In this document: positions 57,168-64,000 of the stretch, in pieces
How positions within the stretch are numbered: the first letter of the stretch is position 1
How the letters are laid out: each line of letters begins with the position of its first letter
Assembly: GCA_963383645.1 (NCBI GenBank)
Contig: OY726561.1
Coordinates: forward strand, 31,290,826-31,354,825
Direction of reading: 5' to 3'
DNA from: Muscardinus avellanarius
Taxonomy: Eukaryota > Chordata > Mammalia > Rodentia > Gliridae
DNA: 64,000 nt
Notes under the pieces: generated by a model
The model's database searches: none
The model's input: the letters and a program-made list of their open reading frames with translations, nothing else
Told to the model about the DNA's origin: nothing
Program-made: the position numbers and the translations under genes

Positions 57168-58365
57168 TTAATTGATGCATTTTAGTCTCACATCATAATG
57201 TAAATTATGTTGACAATAATATACATTATACATGCACACAGCACTTGGTGGGCATCCCCCAAAACTCCCCATTTCCCTCTCTCCCAAAATAGGTTACCAA
57301 GTTTGACTTTGGTGTATTAACGTGTATACACATAGTTGATGGTAGTATTTCCATTAATGAACCCCAGTCTTTCTCCTCTCCTACCCTTAGATCTCTTATC
57401 TTTCTCCAATAAATTTTCTCCTCCGTTATCTAGAGCACCTCTCTTATCTCAATCACTCCCTGTTCTGCATATATTAGAGAAAACATATGAACTATTACTT
57501 TCTATGATTGTCTAATCTCACTTAACATAATGATCTCCAGTTCTATCCATCTTCTTTTTCTTTTTTTTTTTTCAGAACTGGGAGTTTAACCCAGGGACAT
57601 TCTACCTCTGAGCTATACCCCTAGTCCTATTTTTTTTTTAATTATTTATTTTTGAAACAGGGTCTCACTAAGTTGTGGAGAGTCTCACTACATAGCTTAA
57701 GCTATCTGAGAATCGCGATCCTCTGGTCTCAGCCTCCCTAATGCTAGGATTACAAGTGTGTACCACCACGTCTGGCTTATTATTAATTTTGAAACAGGGT
57801 CTCACTAAGTTTTGGAGGGCCTCAGTAAATAGTTGAGGCTGCCCAAAATCCTGCAATTCTCCTGTGTCAACCCCCCAAGTACTGGGATTACAGATGTGCA
57901 CCACCTTGCCCCGTTCCTTCCATCTTCTTGAAAATGACAGTTTTGTTCTTTTTTATTGATAAGTAGAATTTCACTGTATGTATTTCTCATAATTTTTAAC
58001 CCATTCATCTCTTGATGGACACCAAGGTTAGTTCCATAATTGGGCTATTATGAATTGTGCTGCCATGAAAATGGGTATCCATATGTTACTGTAGTTCTCT
58101 GGTTTCAACTTTTTTGAAAAGAGACCCAGTAGTGGTATAGGTTGCATCCATTCCAAGTTTTCAAAATCAACTCCAGACTGATCTCCAAAGCAGCTGAACT
58201 AATTTGCAGTCCCACCACAGTGTAGAACAGTTCCTGTTTTCTCATATCCTCGCCAGCATTTATTGTTATTTGACTTCTTTAGAATTGCCATTCTGATTGG
58301 GGTTAAAGGGAATGTCAGTGTAGTTTTGATTTGCATAATTAGAAATCAGGAAGTTTTTTAATTTC
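57168..58365 (-). mobile_element. Long LINE-1 3' fragment
   Basis: 'aattgatgcattttagtctc' terminus, CT-rich UTR, 'cttaacataatgatctccag', 'cttgatggacaccaaggtta', 'aatttgcagtcccaccacag', 'tttgatttgcataattagaa'. It is one of the longest L1 pieces here, interrupted by the SINE at 57556-57912. Confidence 0.9.
57556..57912 (-). mobile_element. Probable trimeric SINE (B1-B1-dID)
   Basis: Poly-T, one ID half (57585-57630), one B1 half (57650-57777), then a second B1 half (57790-57912). The whole unit is flanked by L1 sequence duplicated at 57540-57555 and 57913-57928 (14 of 16 match). That argues for a single insertion of a three-part element rather than two events. Confidence 0.75.
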
Positions 58366-59930
58366 AAAAGGATTCTGTTTCTAAACTGGCAAGGCTGGCA
58401 TATCAGCATAATTTGAATTTAATGTACATATACATATGAACTTCAGCTAGACAGCCTACAAATCTCATTGCAAGCTTAAAAACAGATTGAGATTATAAAG
58501 ACTAAGATATTTGAGTGGATATATACCTTGTTGAATGACCTTACTAAGCATTTTCTTAGTGAATATATTCTTTCCAAAGTATTTGTGTCCAAAGTTGCAT
58601 ACGAATACATTTTTAAATTCTTTTTAATATTTTTTCAAAAGTTTCAGATTAAGACAATAAAGAAATAGATCAAATATATGTATTAAATCAAATTCCCAAA
58701 TTCACTCAATTTAGGATTTCTCCATAGGGGAGATAGCTAAGCAGACCAAAGCATTGTATATGAATTGTAAAACTAAAATAATCTATCTAGAGGGAGGAGA
58801 TAGAGATAAAGGAGGTCTATAAATCACAGAAACAGCTGAAAAATTAGGAATATTAAGCATAGGAAATTAAAGAATTAGGGGAGATATGCTAGTTATTTTT
58901 AATACTTAGAGATTACCATAATAATGTAGAGGTAGATTTCCCCCTCCTTTTTGCTTTTGTTTGATCAGCACAGCACAGTAGAAAATACCCATTGGAAGAT
59001 TTAGTTTGTTTCACTATAGAGAACTTTGTCTAAATTAGGACTGTCCAGGGATAGACTTTTTGTAAACAGAATCACTATCTTTCAAAGATGCTGTAAAAGC
59101 ATTGTCCCATTATTTCTGAGGGAAGAAAGACCAGACTAGACAATTTCTAAGATCCTTTCCAACACTATCATTTAATCATTAGAATGTATTTTATACTATC
59201 AGTTGTATGCCTTGCAATAGAAAATGAGTTTCCTGGAAAAGAAGGGAGTCCATTCCACTGGAGAAATGAAAGTGTTTCTTGGGTTTCCTCTTTAACCAAG
59301 GGGTAATCCTTTTTCCTCTATATGTAAGCTGGGTTGGCACAGACTGTTCCATTATACTGTATGACCTAATTTTGCTCTAAATCTATAGAAGCACCACATT
59401 CCCTGGCACACCATGGATCAGTTTTTAAAAACAGAATCTAAACCATGAACACCCTGTAATATCACAAGAACCTTGATCATACCAGAGCAAAATGTTCCAA
59501 AGATTAATGGAAGAACATTTTTATGGCGTGTATTTTCTCCACAGTATTCGCTATAAAACATCAAGATTTCACCGAAGATGTCTAAGCTCTGTGGAGTAGA
59601 AATAGATTGATAGCATCTTCAGCTTCTTGATAAAAGAACAGCAAAGTAAATGTAATTATTTCAAAAGTCTCTAGGGAACAGAGATATATGTCTCAAATGG
59701 CACATTATCTAAAGTCAGAAATACCTTAGGTAAAGCAACTGTAGTTTCTTTCACTATTACAGTAATAGTAATTTGTTTTTGTTTTTGTCTCTGAATTAGT
59801 ATCTTAATGTTTTACTTTTTTACCTGTTCATTTTATTTTAAGATTCTAAAACAAAATACAGAGACAGAGAAGAGAGCAACCAGGAGATTAATATTTAAAC
59901 ACATAAATTCATATTTCCTATTATGTTTTA
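58366..59930. other. Unique DNA, 1.6 kb
   Basis: No repeat family, RNA or gene recognised; modestly GC-balanced near 59220-59480. Confidence 0.5.
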
Positions 59931-59934
59931 TATA

Positions 59935-60004
59935 TAGTAGTATATGAAACATATACTACTATATATATTCCACTCTACTATATTCCATTCTACTATATAT
60001 TCCA

Positions 60005-60056
<52 letters not shown>

Positions 60057-60090
60057 GAGTTCAACATGTATATATATATATATATATTAA
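59935..60090. repeat. AT-rich tandem units and (AT)n
   Basis: Three to four imperfect copies of 'tactatatattccattc'-like units run into long AT dinucleotide tracts at 60010-60052 and 60069-60088. Confidence 0.95.
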
Positions 60091-60221
60091 AGACAATGAA
60101 TAAAAATTTATTCAATAAGAATTAAGTTGTACCTTTTAAGTTCTTACATATATTCAAGGTATATATATTTTATAAATTTTACATAAGGAGTAAATATGAC
60201 ATTATTTAAATATGATTACAA

Positions 60222-60386
60222 GCCAGGCATGGTGTTTGGGAGGTTGAGACAGGAGGATCGTGCAGGTTCAAAGCCAGCTGCCCGCGCTGCCTTAGGAGAT
60301 CCTGTTTCCAAATAAAAATGTAAAAATAGGTCTGGGAGTGTAGCCCGGAGGTAGAAGGGCTTCCAGGAACCCAGTACCACCAAAAA

Positions 60387-60437
<51 letters not shown>
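60222..60437 (+). mobile_element. B1-dID SINE, type B, deleted
   Basis: The left half lacks about 25 bp after 'gccaggcatggtg'. The right half 'gtctgggagtgtagcccgg' is intact. The tail became (AT)n at 60395-60440. An 11-bp target duplication with one mismatch lies at 60211-60221 and 60438-60448. Confidence 0.93.
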
Positions 60438-60443
<6 letters not shown>

Positions 60444-60449
60444 TATAAA

Positions 60450-61015
60450 TTGAGTACCTCATTGGTAATTTAGAAATTACTGCACATTTACACTCTTGTG
60501 GTTTTTATGTGCACTATTTGTTTATGCTTAACATTTAAAATATATTTCCTAGACATTTAAGTCAACATTTGAATTAATATTTTGTAACAAACATTTACTT
60601 TCCTTAAAAAGTTGAAAATAATATTTGATGTTCAAATAGTTTGTATAGATTTATTATATAATTTTAAAATAGTAATTTTTGAAGTGAGACTATGTATTCA
60701 CAGATGTGCATTATTCATTCAGAGAAGGCATGGCAGTTAGAATGCTTCCCTTTCTGGCTCATATTTTGTCACATGCAATTCACAATTGGATGATCAACAA
60801 TCCCTTCAATTATATTGGCTTTCTATATTATAGAAATGTTCTTGAGTTTTTAACATTCTCAGAACTTATTCCCCAGAAATGGTGAATGACATCAGCCATT
60901 ACCCAGCAAAATGTTGGGAGGCATCTGATCTCTCCCTCTCCCTCACCATACATAAAACATCTGTGAGTAACAGTGATGCTCTCTACTAAAAAGTCTTTAA
61001 AATCTGTTCTCTTCT
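60450..61015. other. Unique AT-rich DNA
   Basis: Nothing recognised. Confidence 0.5.
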
Positions 61016-61019
61016 TTCC

Positions 61020-62245
61020 CTACACAATGACTGGCTCAGCTCTCACTTTCAAATTTCTCACTCAGTTTGCACCCTATTCTCCTAGCTGCTTTTTCTGCTT
61101 CCAGCTATTTCCTGCTCCATTAAATGTCTTATGAATCCATAGAGCCACCAGAATTATTCTCTCTAAAGAGAAAGTCTCTGTTTAAAAACCCTTCATGATA
61201 CTCTACAATCCCCTGAATAAAATTCAACTTCTTAATATGCTATTAAATCCATCTTCTGTGTGCTTCTCAAAGTCCTGTCTTGTCACCCTGTCTAGCCTGG
61301 TACATGTTCAGCATAAGTTGCAGTTAATTCCATCCTCTCCCTATCCCCTTTGATTTGAGCCATGATATTTTGTCTGCTTGGAATGGCACCCCATTTTCTC
61401 AAATGCACTGCACCCTGAGTATGAAGACAGAGATGGGATTGTGGAGGACTTGGTATTAGAAGAGAAACTTCATATGAAATGTGGAATAAGTAAATAAGAA
61501 ATGGTGGAAAAGTATTAACCTTGGCCCATCTCTATAACTCATTTTTGCCATATAGTCTTGACATTTCTCATTACTTGCCTATTTACTCCAGAGCCACTTA
61601 CCTCCAGACAAGGAGTTCTTAGCCAGTGGGGCTTGTCTACCGAGGGCACATTGGGTGATGCATTCAGATTTTTGTTTGCATAAGCTCTGTATAGTGTATA
61701 GTCTAGGGATAAAGGTTAACATCCTATACTGTGAGTAACACCTACCATCCCCCTAAACATGCGCATCATGAATTATCCAGCCCCAAGTGTCAATAGTGAC
61801 AATGTTAAGAAACTCTTGCTCCGGACTCTAAGCATTAAAACATCGTTTAGTTCATAGAATGTGAACCATTCTCATTTTGTCCCAGTCCTTTGGCAAATGT
61901 CTTATGGGTGTCTGAAATTCTCTGCCTTTTTTCCTAGACATAACTCTCAGAGCTTACCTGCCTAAGTGCTGCTCACTGATTATCTCTACTTCAGAAAATT
62001 TCCTTTTAAAAGGTCACTTCTGATTTTTTTGGTTTGCATTGTATTTTTTGAAATGTACGCCCAAAACCCCATAATACTCTCACATATGTTCTCATATATG
62101 TTATTAATATTCTCTTAATTGTAGGTGTCTGTTTAAGCATCTGTTTTTGTAAGCAGAGAGTAAGCTCCCTAAGGGCAGAGACCATGGTTATTCCATCTGC
62201 CTAGAGCATTGCCTGTCTCCAACTAGGAGCATGATATGTATTTAT
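61020..62245 (+). mobile_element. L2 element split by a MER5A
   Basis: 'aaaacccttcatgatactct', 'tcaaagtcctgtcttgtcac' (61020-61430) and, later, 'gtaagctccctaagggcaga', 'gcctagagcattgcctgtct' (to 62245) are L2 landmarks in the right order. It is broken by the MER5A and by unrecognised sequence. Confidence 0.65.
61611..61820 (+). mobile_element. MER5A-like hAT DNA element
   Basis: 'tcttagccagtggggcttg', 'gaattatccagccccaagtg' and 'tgtcaatagtgacaatgtta' with the end 'agaaactcttg' fit MER5A. Non-autonomous. Confidence 0.7.
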
Positions 62246-63784
62246 AGGAACAGGGGAGGGGAAGTTAGAGATGTAGTGGATAGTTTATGACAGTTATTAA
62301 TAAGGTTTATCTTCTAACTTAAAGGAATTTCTTAGCTTGTAGATTTCCTTTATAAACATTGAAAAGTGAAGTGAAAATGTTTTCTCACTTTCTGCAATTA
62401 GTGGCGTTATATAATTAGACTTTTATATCCACTCAAAATGACATAATTAATTGACATTTTCCAAACAATGAGGGAATAACATTGGTTTATTGTTTCTTCA
62501 CAGCATCCTTACACATCCAGTCTTTGAGTGTGTATGTACACATGAACACATACAAATATGTGTATTAATACAAACTACATAGGATAGTTTGCACAAATTC
62601 TGGTCATCTTTCTAACACTGAGTTTAGTTTACCTCATATGCAGGCCTGGACAGATTATTTTTGATTTTCAAAATGCAACTTAACAAAAAAATCCTTCTTA
62701 CTGGAAAGTGACCACAAGACTAAACTCAGAGCTCAAAATCTGCATATCAGTTTGTGTTCAAAGAGTTTGCTTATAACAAATATATTCCTTTCATCACAAG
62801 TGATAAACTTACAGAATTTTTGCCCCTTCGCATCATAATGGATCATATCCCTGTATCACAGGCTGTATACTTTGTCCTAGAATATATGAACCAAAGAAAG
62901 AATATGACATTGAGCACCAGGAAAGTCTTTTCAAATGATTGAAGATGCTAATAAAAGTGCTTTGAGATAAAGAAGCAAAATAAGAGGATGAGTTTGCATC
63001 ATTCATTCCTGTTACCATTATCAGCTACTTGTGCCAACTCCTGCCTTGAACTAAATGTAAGACAAAACCATTGTCCTTTGCAGTAGATTGTTTTAATTTT
63101 CATGAAACACAGGCACAGAAACAAAAACGTCACATCTGCCCACTCTTTTCTGCACTGGAAGTTAGGCATATTTATTAACTACAACACAGAATTTCAAGCT
63201 GGCATTTGGATCATTTCAATAACTAATGTTTGTTTTATCAACAATGGTTTAATTTGACATGCTGCATAATGCATGTGCAATAACAGTGCCATGTTTGATG
63301 GATAAATGCCTAGGAAAAAAATCAAATTGGCTAATAAATAAAATTGAATTTTGAGTCCCCATTTATTTTAAGGAAACTTGTCATGGGTTATTAACTGTAC
63401 TAAATAATGACTTGTTTATGTCTGCGCATAAATAATTTGAAACAAATCGGGTGGCATAGTTAGGGACTATCATACTTTACTTACTCGTAAATGTAAGTTG
63501 GAACACATGACCTGGCATTTTTCTACTTGTTGACAAGATTAGGTCTAAAAATCTTCAGTACCTTGAGTACAAATATACTATTTAAATTTTCAGAATGTCT
63601 ATCAAACTAAAATTCTGACTATAAATCAATGGTCTTTTTTATCTTGGCACATATTTGGAATAACTAAAAAAATATGTCATTACAAAGTCAATATTTTATT
63701 TCTTATTGTAGAGATTTTATTTATTTTAATTTAATTTTTTAATTTTATTTTAAATTAATTGGCCTGGGTGGTTTTGTTGTAATT
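62246..63784. other. Unique AT-rich DNA, 1.5 kb
   Basis: Nothing recognised. The 62-codon frame at 62754-62942 has no recognisable domain and no RNA-gene or promoter support. Confidence 0.5.
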
Positions 63785-64000
63785 TTTTGTTTTGTATTTG
63801 TGCTATTGGGGATTTAACTCAGGGGTGTTCTACCACTAAGCTGCACCCCCAACCCATTTTATTTTATTTATTTATTTTTGTTTGTTTGTTTTTAAAATTT
63901 GAAATAGGGAAGAAAGATCTCACTAAGTCACCATGTGCTGACTTCAAACTTATGATCCTCCCATCTCAGCCTCACAAGTACTAGCATGCACCTCCACACT
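63785..64000 (-). mobile_element. B1-dID SINE, cut by window end
   Basis: 'ggggatttaactcaggggtg' ID half and 'gatcctcccatctcagcc' B1 half. The outer B1 end lies beyond or at the window edge. Confidence 0.85.

Overview
This window looks like ordinary AT-rich nuclear DNA from a rodent of the squirrel-related clade (squirrels, mountain beaver, dormice and relatives). The main evidence is about 44 copies or fragments of a dimeric SINE. It joins a B1-like 7SL-derived left half to an ID-like tRNA-derived right half, the B1-dID architecture known from those lineages. The LINE-1 3' ends share a rodent-type terminus that reads, on its sense strand, as a short motif ending in 'gcaccaataaaa'. The exact species cannot be named from the sequence.

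I found no convincing protein-coding gene, tRNA, rRNA or other functional RNA gene. Every long open frame falls in a SINE, an L1 fragment, a simple repeat, or sequence with no recognisable protein. The window is therefore intergenic or lies inside a very long intron. The one weak exon-like candidate, at 41031-41091, is listed with low confidence.

Layout: 0-12 kb holds an antisense L1 ORF2 fragment, several L1 3' ends, SINEs of both orientations, a MaLR-type LTR and an old MIR. 12-22 kb has largely unique DNA, a (GA)n tract, an AT-rich minisatellite bracketed by an exact 43-bp direct repeat (17011-17599), a full-length MER2-like Tigger element, a MaLR LTR and long (CA)n/(TA)n tracts. 22-36 kb has ancient L2 and MIR remnants, a second MER2-like element, nested SINEs, and a 240-nt pure purine triplet repeat grown from a SINE tail. 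36-46 kb has L1 3' ends, two adjacent MaLR/MLT1 LTRs and SINEs. 46-64 kb has local tandem duplications, Tigger fragments, a cluster of three SINEs in the same orientation, a long degraded sense L1, two long antisense L1 fragments with SINEs inside them, a probable trimeric SINE, and an L2 split by a MER5A.

There is no operon-like or system-like gene organisation. What is interesting is genome evolution: a strong L1 strand bias that hints at plus-strand transcription, two SINE subfamilies with different internal promoter boxes, simple repeats born inside SINEs, and several local duplications. Repeat names come from memory of consensus sequences, without a library search.
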